Assembly (NCBI GenBank): GCA_027347545.1
Contig: DAIEQT010000338.1
Span: 1 to 5,814, forward strand
Direction: 5' to 3'
DNA length: 5,814 nt
Source: Ignavibacteria bacterium
GTDB lineage: Bacteria > Bacteroidota > Ignavibacteria > Ignavibacteriales > Melioribacteraceae
The position numbers were made by a program, and so were the translations under genes. The notes below the pieces were generated by a model, which saw nothing but the letters and a program-made list of their open reading frames with translations, ran no database searches and had not been told where the DNA came from. Shown here piece after piece: positions 1 to 5,433 of the stretch (its first letter is position 1; every line of letters starts with the position of its first letter).

Positions 1-25
1 AAGTGGTTTCAATCAAGTCGTCCAT
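1..25 (-). CDS. Possible start of the next downstream gene, cut by the window edge
   Basis: An ATG at 25-23 opens a frame that reads MDDLIETT and runs off the left edge with no stop. It lies 14 bases past the stop of the trpA tail remnant and points the same way as the operon. No Shine-Dalgarno-like sequence precedes it; the upstream bases are A/T-rich (TATTTTTGTAAAA). Eight residues are too few to assign a family, and an open frame this short arises easily by chance. It is listed only because its position and orientation fit a gene following the operon. Confidence 0.22.
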
Positions 26-39
26 TTTTACAAAAATAT

Positions 40-138
40 TTAATCACACGCTTTGCTTAACTGCTCAATAATCTTCAGTGTTTCTTTTTGTTCTTCTTTG
101 TTTAGCAAGGATTTCATAACTCTGCTGCCGACGATTAC
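40..138 (-). pseudogene. trpA (fragment): Orphan duplicate of the trpA 3' end (last 32 codons plus stop)
   Basis: Read on the minus strand this stretch encodes VIVGSRVMKSLLNKEEQK continuing to ETLKIIEQLSKACD and a TAA at 42-40. It matches the C-terminus of the adjacent intact TrpA (VIVGSRIMKSLLNVEERK ... IIEQLSEACEF) without gaps. My codon-by-codon comparison of 43-138 with 231-326 gives 78 of 96 identical bases. Fifteen codons differ: nine silently and six with a residue change. Homology stops abruptly near 138/139, and upstream the frame reaches a TAG at 180-178 inside a palindromic repeat. There is no start codon, and the frame differs from that of trpA, so it cannot be a readthrough extension. 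It carries the phosphate-binding GSR turn and last helix of the TIM barrel but no active site, so it is a remnant rather than a working gene. It could be a tandem partial duplication or the leftover tail of a replaced trpA. Confidence 0.88.
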
Positions 139-154
139 TACATAGCCGTAAATT

Positions 155-181
155 GTAAAGACGCACCGCGTGCGTCTCTAC
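155..181. repeat. Palindromic repeat, gtagagac...gtctctac type, copy 1
   Basis: The arms gtaaagacgcac (155-166) and gtgcgtctctac (170-181) pair with one mismatch (158/178) around a 3-base cgc loop. The outer bases match the second hairpin at 196-223, while the inner arm bases differ. Each copy is preceded by aaattg (150-155 and 187-192), which suggests a tandem pair of one mobile or amplified palindrome unit. The copy lies between the trpA tail remnant and the trpA stop. It is not followed by a T-run in either direction, so a terminator role is unproven. Confidence 0.8.
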
Positions 182-195
182 GAAGAAATTGAAAT

Positions 196-223
196 GTAGA
201 GACTTGCCGCAGCAAGTCTCTAC
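196..223. repeat. Palindromic repeat copy 2; strong hairpin directly after the trpA stop
   Basis: This is a perfect 12-bp inverted repeat, gtagagacttgc (196-207) and gcaagtctctac (212-223), with a 4-base loop. In the operon transcript it begins one base after the trpA stop codon (227-225). It could therefore act as a 3' stabiliser or weak terminator. The bases after it on the transcript (ATTTCAATTTC) are T-rich but not a clean U-tract, so intrinsic termination is only a possibility. It shares its outer 8 bases on each arm with the hairpin at 155-181, apart from one mismatch in that copy. Confidence 0.85.
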
Positions 224-224
224 G

Positions 225-1127
225 TTAAAACTCACAAGCTTCGCTCAACTGCTCAATAATCTGCAGCGTTTCTTTTCTTTCTTCAACATTCAGCAAAGAT
301 TTCATAATTCTACTGCCGACAATCACTCCATCGCAAAAAGGGGAGAAGCGTTTTACATCTTCAGGTTTAGATATCCCAAAGCCGATGAGCATTTTATTCT
401 TCTGGATCAAAGAATATGTCCGTTTCAAATTGTCTGTTGCGGAATCATCAAATGAATCTTTCACTCCCGTTGTGCCGGTAATGCTAACACAATAGACAAA
501 TCCGCTGCTCTTGGAATCTATCTCTTTAATTCTTGCTTCGGAAGAGGTAGGAGTTGTGAGAAGAATAACATCTAGCTTGTCATTCTGAATCGTGCTTTGT
601 GCGGGATGAAGAATCTGTGTACTCTTCTTGTTAGGAGATTCTTCCTGCCTCGCCAATTTGTTTCTTAGATCGGGCAGGCGGGCGTCGAGACTTTGTCTCT
701 CCTCAGAATGAAAAAATAAGTCATACTCTTCTAACGGAACATCTGGAACAATCAATCCTTTTACGCCGGAGTTTGCCACATCGCGAAGGAAGTTAGCAAT
801 TCCATATTTCTTAATTGGGTTTGCGTAGCCCATCAAAATAATTGGTTTATCAGAATGCTTGCTAATCTGCTCTGCATAACCAAGTACATCTTTGGATGCA
901 ACTCCGGCATCAAGAGCAAGTTTGGATGTAGCTTGTATTATTGGTCCATCAGCTAGCGGATCGCTGAAAGGTATGCCGAGTTCAATCATATCCGCGCCGG
1001 AATCGAGAACCGATTTAGCGAGATCAACAAAATTATTTTTTCCCGGATATCCGGCAGTCAAAAATATCGAAAGAGCTTTGCGATTCTTCTTGTTAAGTGC
1101 ATCAATGTAGTTTGAGATGTAACTCAT
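225..1127 (-). CDS. trpA: Tryptophan synthase alpha subunit with an in-frame repeat-encoded insertion
   Basis: TrpA cleaves indole-3-glycerol phosphate to indole and glyceraldehyde 3-phosphate. It passes indole through a tunnel to TrpB in the cytoplasmic alpha2beta2 complex. The TIM-barrel signatures are clear: IELGIPFSDP with Glu49, LADGPIIQ with Asp60 (the two catalytic acids at their usual numbering), IVPDVPLEE at 126-134, LIGFGISKPEDV near 247-258, and the phosphate-binding IVGSR near 269-273. The length is 300 residues against about 265 usual. The excess is a polar 44-residue block, His140-Asp183, lying between the end of strand 5 and strand 6 (LDVILL), where helix 5 belongs. It is encoded by the inverted-repeat element at 580-711. 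About six native helix residues seem replaced. The start ATG has AAGGA eight bases upstream. The upstream neighbour trpB is 98 bases away, unlike the tight junctions elsewhere. All catalytic residues are intact, so activity is plausible but not shown. Confidence 0.97.
   Translation of the reverse strand: MSYISNYIDALNKKNRKALSIFLTAGYPGKNNFVDLAKSVLDSGADMIELGIPFSDPLADGPIIQATSKLALDAGVASKDVLGYAEQISKHSDKPIILMGYANPIKKYGIANFLRDVANSGVKGLIVPDVPLEEYDLFFHSEERQSLDARLPDLRNKLARQEESPNKKSTQILHPAQSTIQNDKLDVILLTTPTSSEARIKEIDSKSSGFVYCVSITGTTGVKDSFDDSATDNLKRTYSLIQKNKMLIGFGISKPEDVKRFSPFCDGVIVGSRIMKSLLNVEERKETLQIIEQLSEACEF
580..711. repeat. 132-bp palindromic element inserted in frame inside trpA
   Basis: Perfect 9-bp terminal inverted repeats, tcattctga (580-588) and tcagaatga (703-711), bound the block that has no counterpart in ordinary TrpA. 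Inside are further inverted pairs: gaagaatct (608-616) with agattcttc (636-644), cctgcc (644-649) with ggcagg (673-678), and gagac (687-691) with gtctc (695-699). The length is exactly 44 codons and the trpA frame is open across it. It encodes a charged, R/Q/E/S-rich segment with little hydrophobic content. The cattctga...tcagaatg outline is what dispersed intergenic palindromes look like in this group (from general knowledge, not checked here). No transposase is present, so it would be a non-autonomous element. Confidence 0.88.
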
Positions 1128-1135
1128 TAATTATT

Positions 1136-1140
1136 TCCTT
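1136..1140 (-). promoter_or_regulatory. Ribosome binding site of trpA
   Basis: AAGGA on the minus strand lies eight bases before the trpA ATG (1127-1125). It gives trpA its own initiation signal. That matters because the repeat upstream separates trpA from the trpB stop, so coupling by stop/start overlap is not available here. Confidence 0.7.
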
Positions 1141-1159
1141 GTTTGGCGATCTCAAAATG

Positions 1160-1254
1160 TAATCAGTCATTTCGAGCGAAGTCGAGAAATGAAATATCTT
1201 ACAGTGAAATCAAGCCCTTATTTGCTCAGTCCTCGACTCCGCTCGGACTGACTA
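1160..1254. repeat. 95-bp composite palindromic element spanning the trpB 3' end and the trpB-trpA gap
   Basis: The terminal inverted repeats are taatcagtc (1160-1168) and gactgacta (1246-1254), matching at 8 of 9 positions. Inside are two hairpins: tcatttc (1167-1173) with gaaatga (1186-1192) around a gagcgaagtcga core, and tcagtcc (1226-1232) with ggactga (1245-1251) around a tcgactccgctc core. Both cores are variants of the same cgagcgaagtcg-like motif, so the element looks like two related palindromes facing each other. It encodes the last eight or so residues of TrpB and the trpB stop codon, and it accounts for most of the unusual gap before trpA. Confidence 0.82.
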
Positions 1255-2443
1255 AGGTTTTAGAATTGATGATTGTAGCTAAATCTTTATCACCGCGACC
1301 ACTAACGTTAACGATTACAATTTCATCCTTGTCGGTTTCCGGCAAAAGTTTTTCTAAGTGAGCAATTGCGTGCGCGCTCTCAAGCGCCGGAAGAATTCCT
1401 TCCATCTTAGTAAGCAGATTAATTCCTCTCAACGCTTCATCATCAGTAGCGGAAAAATATTTTACACGCTTAATATCTTTGAGCAAAGAATGTTCCGGTC
1501 CAACACCGGGATAATCCAATCCGGCGGAGATAGAATGCACTTCAGAAACTTGTCCGTTTGAATCTTGCAAAAGATAAGTATTCATTCCTTGAAAAATTCC
1601 CGGCTCGCCAAGAGTAAGTGTAGCGCAATGTTTGTCCGTGTTCGTTCCGTAACCGGCGGCTTCAACTCCAATCAGATTTACAGATTCATCATTAATAAAA
1701 GGGAAGAAGATTCCCATTGCGTTAGAGCCGCCGCCAACACACGCAACAATATGATCTGGCAAACGGTTCTCAGCTTTCAAGATTTGTTCTTTCGCTTCAA
1801 TGCCGATGATTGATTGGAAGTCGCGCACAATCATTGGATATGGATGTGGACCAACAACCGAACCGATGATATAATGAGTATCGTTAACGTTTGTAACCCA
1901 ATCGCGGATAGCTTCGTTGGTTGCGTCTTTAAGAGTTTTGCTTCCGCTGGAAACCGGGCGTACCTCAGCGCCGAGCAATTTCATTCTAAACACATTTGGT
2001 TTCTGCCGTTCAATATCAACTTCCCCCATATAGACAACGCATTGCAAACCAAACTTTGCGCAGACAGTAGCCGTTGCAACGCCATGTTGTCCCGCGCCGG
2101 TTTCAGCGATAATTCTTTTCTTTCCCAAACTTTTTGCGATGAGAATTTGTCCGAGCGCGTTATTTAATTTGTGCGCACCGGTATGGCAAAGGTCTTCACG
2201 TTTCAAATAAACTTTTGCTTTACCAAAATGATCTGTTAATCGCTTTGCAAATGTAAGCGGTGTTGGTCTGCCGTTATACTCGCTCTGCAATTGATTGTAC
2301 TCGCGGAGAAACTCAGCATCATTCTTGAGTTGATTGTAACTTGCTTCAAGTTGTTCAAGTGCGGGTATTAAAGTTTCGGGAACATACTTGCCACCGTAAA
2401 TACCAAACTTGCCGGATGAATCGGGATAATTGTAATTGTTCAT
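1226..2443 (-). CDS. trpB: Tryptophan synthase beta subunit
   Basis: TrpB is the PLP enzyme that condenses indole from TrpA with L-serine to form L-tryptophan. It has 405 residues against roughly 395-400 for the family. Visible motifs are [12 protein letters not shown] near the N-terminus, [14 protein letters not shown] with the Schiff-base Lys92, [10 protein letters not shown] with the catalytic Glu near 114, the PLP-phosphate loop VGGGSNAMG, and SGRGDKD at 381-387. These place it in the TrpA-partnered TrpB1 class. The ATG at 2443-2441 overlaps the trpF stop in an ATGA, with only a weak purine stretch (AGAG) upstream. The last residues after LATIINSKT (LVSPSGVED) and the TGA stop lie in the palindromic element at 1160-1254, so the C-terminus looks replaced. 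Joining the bases that flank the element (1255 to 1159) would give ...NSKTSF and a TGA at 1154-1152. That is a 398-residue protein ending 24 bases before trpA. Confidence 0.98.
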   Translation of the reverse strand: MNNYNYPDSSGKFGIYGGKYVPETLIPALEQLEASYNQLKNDAEFLREYNQLQSEYNGRPTPLTFAKRLTDHFGKAKVYLKREDLCHTGAHKLNNALGQILIAKSLGKKRIIAETGAGQHGVATATVCAKFGLQCVVYMGEVDIERQKPNVFRMKLLGAEVRPVSSGSKTLKDATNEAIRDWVTNVNDTHYIIGSVVGPHPYPMIVRDFQSIIGIEAKEQILKAENRLPDHIVACVGGGSNAMGIFFPFINDESVNLIGVEAAGYGTNTDKHCATLTLGEPGIFQGMNTYLLQDSNGQVSEVHSISAGLDYPGVGPEHSLLKDIKRVKYFSATDDEALRGINLLTKMEGILPALESAHAIAHLEKLLPETDKDEIVIVNVSGRGDKDLATIINSKTLVSPSGVED

Positions 2444-3066
2444 TCTAACTCTGTCTTGCGCAGCTGATTTAGTATGCGGAAAAATTCACGCACTTTCACT
2501 TCATCTTTCTTGCCGGATTCTGATTCCAGCGAAGATGAAATATCAACCGCTTGCGGTTTAATTGTTTTGTAAATGGTTTCGATGTTTTGAGCGGAAACTC
2601 CACCGGCTAAAATTACCTTGCTGCGTAATCCAATTGGAATTGTATTCCAATCGAATGTTAGTCCAGTGCCGCCAAGTTCTTCATCGGAAAAAGTATCGAG
2701 CAGAATTGTGCACCCGCTAAATAATTTTAGCGAAGTAAAATCAAAATTGTTTTTAACTCTCACTGCTTTTATTGCCGGATGATTTACTTTGTCAATTAGT
2801 AACTGATCTTCATTCCCGTGAAGCTGAACGTGCGTTAAACCAACTGACTGAGCAATATGGTTTATTGTGTTGGCTTCTTCATTAACAAAAACTCCAACTT
2901 TGGAAACGAAAACTGGAAGTTCGCTTACAATTACAGAGGCTTCCTCATAATTAATATAGCGTTTACTTTCTTTATAGAAGATGAAGCCAAGCGCATCGGC
3001 GCCAAGTTCGCAGCAAATCTTTGCGTCTTCCAAATTCGTTATGCCGCATACTTTTACTTTCATCAT
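2440..3066 (-). CDS. trpF: Phosphoribosylanthranilate isomerase
   Basis: TrpF catalyses the Amadori rearrangement of N-(5'-phosphoribosyl)anthranilate to CdRP, a cytoplasmic step. The 208-residue single-domain TIM barrel has the family signatures. MKVKVCGIT carries the general-base Cys. [20 protein letters not shown] and VQLHGNE follow. ILLDTFS carries the general-acid Asp. GGTGLTFDW and [10 protein letters not shown] are the phosphate-binding turns, and [10 protein letters not shown] is the usual VDVSSGVE block with small changes. I chose the ATG at 3066-3064 because it overlaps the trpC stop as ATGATG. Four more residues (MVRK) are available from an ATG at 3078, and the next ATG at 3063 is equally possible. 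No convincing Shine-Dalgarno precedes any of them, so coupling to trpC translation is likely. It is not fused to trpC, unlike in enteric bacteria. Confidence 0.96.
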   Translation of the reverse strand: MMKVKVCGITNLEDAKICCELGADALGFIFYKESKRYINYEEASVIVSELPVFVSKVGVFVNEEANTINHIAQSVGLTHVQLHGNEDQLLIDKVNHPAIKAVRVKNNFDFTSLKLFSGCTILLDTFSDEELGGTGLTFDWNTIPIGLRSKVILAGGVSAQNIETIYKTIKPQAVDISSSLESESGKKDEVKVREFFRILNQLRKTELE

Positions 3067-3851
3067 TTTGCGCACCATTTTTTAAATTCAGTTAGGCTTC
3101 TTTTTATGTCTTTCGATTTCATAAAATGCTCACCAACTAAAATAGCATTCACTCGTGTATTTTTAAGCTGGTCTAAAATCGCTTCAGAAGTTATTCCACT
3201 TTCCGAAACGAGAATTACATCGCCCGGTATTTTATCAAGTAAATCAAGTGTCGTCTTAACATCTACAACAAAAGTTTCAAGATTGCGGTTGTTGATTCCT
3301 ATTAAATTGTTCAATTTGAAATCTATCTTTGGTACTTCAGAAGGAGAGTGGAGTTCTAGCAGAACTTCCAAGCCACATTCATTAGCGGCGTGAGTTAATT
3401 CGGAAATCTGAGTTGCAGAAAGCGCTTCGCAGATTAACAATACTGCGTCAGCGCCAAAAGCTTTTGCTTCAAAAATCTGATGCTCATCAATAATAAAATC
3501 CTTTCTTAGCAACGGAAGTGCTTTGAATCTTGCTATGTCTCGTAAATAATTTATATCTCCTTGGAAGAAATTCTTATCGGTCAAAACTGAGATCGCGTTA
3601 ACTTCGCTTTCAATATAAGTCTCGGCAATTTTCTGATGATTAAAATTCTCGATTAAAATTCCTTTACTAGGACTGGCTTTCTTTATCTCTGCAATTATTG
3701 AAATGTAAGAATCATTGTTAAGTGCTTGCTTCAAACTTCTTGTTGGCGTGTCAAAGAATTCCTCACTTCTGAATGAAGAAAGAGAAAAGTTCTGCTTAAG
3801 TTTTTTTACCTCGTCACGTTTAACTTCTAATATTTCGGAAAGGAAGCTCAT
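3063..3851 (-). CDS. trpC: Indole-3-glycerol phosphate synthase
   Basis: TrpC closes the indole ring, converting CdRP to indole-3-glycerol phosphate with loss of CO2 and water. It has 262 residues, the usual size for the monofunctional enzyme. Visible motifs are the N-terminal helix MSFLSEILEVKRDEV, IIAEIKKASPSKG (about 52-64, with the catalytic Glu55 and substrate-binding Lys57), LLRKDFIIDEHQIFEA with the catalytic Lys117, LEVLLELH with Glu166, IGINNRNL near 185-191, VSESGI near 215-220, and ILVGEHFM near 237-244. All key positions are filled. The ATG at 3851-3849 overlaps the trpD stop (ATGA), and a GGAG lies ten bases upstream. It sits between trpD and trpF in pathway order. Confidence 0.97.
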   Translation of the reverse strand: MSFLSEILEVKRDEVKKLKQNFSLSSFRSEEFFDTPTRSLKQALNNDSYISIIAEIKKASPSKGILIENFNHQKIAETYIESEVNAISVLTDKNFFQGDINYLRDIARFKALPLLRKDFIIDEHQIFEAKAFGADAVLLICEALSATQISELTHAANECGLEVLLELHSPSEVPKIDFKLNNLIGINNRNLETFVVDVKTTLDLLDKIPGDVILVSESGITSEAILDQLKNTRVNAILVGEHFMKSKDIKRSLTEFKKWCAK

Positions 3852-4870
3852 TGATGTTTTTCTCCAAAATTCTTCAGCGCAGTAAATTTCTCAAACGCTT
3901 TACCGGAAAGTATAGATTCTTCGGCAATGTATTTACATTCAACCAGATCTTTAGATAAGCCGGCAACATGCAAAGCCATTGCGGCATTTGCTACAACAAC
4001 AGAAAATGCTTCATCTTTTGTTTTATCCTTCAATACCGAAAGGAATATCTTAGCATTATTTTCAGTTGAATCACTTTTGATTTTGCTGGGCTCAACTTCG
4101 GGTAAACCGAACGCTCTGGAATCTATTTCATATTCTTTCAATTTACTATTTACATTGTACTCGTAAACATTTGTAATGCCGGCAAGAGAAATTTCATCTA
4201 AGCAGTTTTCAGTTGAGAGGAAAACGATACGCTCCATATCAAGATAACCAGCAGCTTCTGCCATGAGCTTTGCGGTTTTGTTATTGAATACGCCGACCAA
4301 TTGTTTTTTAGTTCCGGCTGGATTTGTTAGCGGACCGAGAATATTAAAAATTGTTTTGATGCCGAGCTCGCGGCGAACCTCCGCGGCGTACTTCATGGCT
4401 GGATGATAAACCGGCGCAAACAAAAACGCGATTCCAATTTCATTTAATACTTGCTCTGTAAGCTCCGGTGAAAGATTCAAACTTATTCCTAGATGAGAAA
4501 GAACGTCGGCACTTCCGCTTTTGCTGGAAACAGAACGGTTCCCATGTTTTGCAACATGAACTCCGGCTCCCGCAACGACAAATGATGCGGCAGTAGAAAT
4601 ATTAAATGTGTTCGAGCCGTCTCCTCCGGTTCCGCAAACATCAATTGTGTTTGTGTTGCGAGAAGTAATCTTCAAACTTTTATCGCGCATTGCTTTAACG
4701 AAGCCGGCAACTTCTTCCGGAGTTTCACCTTTAGTGCGAAGCGCAAGCAACAGTCCGGAGATTTGTGAATTGTTGCATTCGCCGTTCATAATGTGCTGCA
4801 TAATTACATAAGCATCAGCAAGTTGAAGATTATTGCCTTCAGAAATACTTTCTATATATGATTTGATCAT
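3848..4870 (-). CDS. trpD: Anthranilate phosphoribosyltransferase
   Basis: TrpD transfers the phosphoribosyl group of PRPP to anthranilate. From the chosen start it has 340 residues, the normal length for the unfused enzyme. Visible motifs are the PRPP-binding DVCGTGGDGSNTFNIST (77-93), VAKHGNRSVSSKSGSADVL (106-124) for anthranilate and PRPP contacts, HPAMKYAAEVRRELGIKTIFN (156-176), LGPLTNPA near 178-185, and CLDEIS (223-228), the Asp-Glu metal-binding pair. In the last motif a Cys stands where many relatives have a Gly or similar small residue. The ATG at 4870 overlaps the trpG stop in an ATGA. A longer reading begins at a TTG at 4882 and adds four residues. I prefer the ATG because it matches the other operon junctions, although its GGAG (4873-4876) is only two bases away. 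Confidence 0.97.
   Translation of the reverse strand: MIKSYIESISEGNNLQLADAYVIMQHIMNGECNNSQISGLLLALRTKGETPEEVAGFVKAMRDKSLKITSRNTNTIDVCGTGGDGSNTFNISTAASFVVAGAGVHVAKHGNRSVSSKSGSADVLSHLGISLNLSPELTEQVLNEIGIAFLFAPVYHPAMKYAAEVRRELGIKTIFNILGPLTNPAGTKKQLVGVFNNKTAKLMAEAAGYLDMERIVFLSTENCLDEISLAGITNVYEYNVNSKLKEYEIDSRAFGLPEVEPSKIKSDSTENNAKIFLSVLKDKTKDEAFSVVVANAAMALHVAGLSKDLVECKYIAEESILSGKAFEKFTALKNFGEKHQ
3862..3865 (-). promoter_or_regulatory. Ribosome binding site of trpC
   Basis: GGAG on the minus strand lies ten bases before the trpC ATG (3851-3849), within the last codons of trpD. The spacing is slightly long but acceptable. With the ATGA overlap it supports the chosen start. Confidence 0.5.
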
Positions 4871-5433
4871 AACTCCAACCAATTCTTAATTAATTTATCG
4901 CCAACTTTTGTAAGTATTGACTCGGGATGAAATTGAATTCCTTCAATCGGAAAAGTTTTATGTCGTACACCCATGATGATTCCATCTCCGGTTTGAGCGG
5001 AAATTTCAAGTTCATCTGGAATTGAATCTCGTGAAATAACTAACGAATGATATCTTCCGGCGGAAAAATTCTGTTCAATTCCTTTATATATAGTTTTGCC
5101 GTCATGCTTAACTTCGGAAGTCTTCCCGTGCATTAAGTATGGTGCGTTTGTTACAACTGCGTTGAAACAATGCCCGATTGTTTGATGACCAAGACAAACT
5201 CCAAGAATTGGAATTGTTGCGCCAAGTTGTTTGATAACGTCTTGAGAAATTCCGGAGTCTTCCGGCGTTCCCGGTCCCGGCGAGATGACAATTTTATCCG
5301 GATTCAGTTTACGGATTTCGCTTACAGAAATTTTATCGTTTCGCTTCACTATAATATCACTCGTAAAAAATCCAATCAGCTGTACTAAGTTGTAAGTGAA
5401 TGAATCGTAATTATCAATTACCAAGATTTTCAT
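4867..5433 (-). CDS. trpG: Anthranilate synthase component II (glutamine amidotransferase)
   Basis: TrpG hydrolyses glutamine and feeds ammonia to TrpE for anthranilate synthesis. It has 188 residues, the normal length for a single class I amidotransferase domain. Motifs in order are ILVIDNYDSFTYNL at the N-terminus, ISPGPGTPEDSG (50-61), the nucleophile elbow ILGVCLGHQ with Cys80, FSAGRYHSL (123-131), and IQFHPES with catalytic His169 and Glu171. The triad is complete. The start at 5433-5431 is an ATG six bases after a GGAGG, and a TTG immediately upstream is less likely. The gene begins 20 bases inside the 3' end of trpE and ends overlapping trpD. A closely similar protein, PabA, can serve folate synthesis. 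The location between trpE and trpD argues for a tryptophan role, though dual use cannot be excluded. Confidence 0.96.
   Translation of the reverse strand: MKILVIDNYDSFTYNLVQLIGFFTSDIIVKRNDKISVSEIRKLNPDKIVISPGPGTPEDSGISQDVIKQLGATIPILGVCLGHQTIGHCFNAVVTNAPYLMHGKTSEVKHDGKTIYKGIEQNFSAGRYHSLVISRDSIPDELEISAQTGDGIIMGVRHKTFPIEGIQFHPESILTKVGDKLIKNWLEL

Noticed and set aside
155..223. The paired hairpins as a CRISPR array or as an att site
   Set aside because: There are only two imperfect units with no regular spacer, and no cas or integrase gene is nearby. They fit dispersed palindromes better.
196..223. Classical intrinsic terminator after trpA
   Set aside because: The stem is strong, but the following transcript bases lack a continuous U-tract, so I list it as a hairpin repeat with only a possible terminator role.
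189..455. Plus-strand open frame opposite the trpA 3' end, and the other plus-strand frames at 892-1110, 1143-1561, 1565-2167, 2857-3393, 3927-4166, 4608-4811 and 5170-5388
   Set aside because: All lie antisense to well-supported trp genes, show no recognisable motifs, and have low-complexity or shadow-like composition.
1128..1162. Open stretch before trpA on the minus strand reading LHFEIAKQGNN and ending in a TAA that overlaps the trpA ATG (TAATG), a possible lost trpB tail
   Set aside because: Eleven open codons are easily due to chance. Precise removal of the repeat gives a different frame with a stop at 1154-1152 and a normal TrpB length, which is simpler.
4867..4882. trpD starting at the TTG at 4882
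   Set aside because: The ATG at 4870 gives the same ATGA overlap as the neighbouring junctions and the usual family length. The TTG has no better ribosome binding site.
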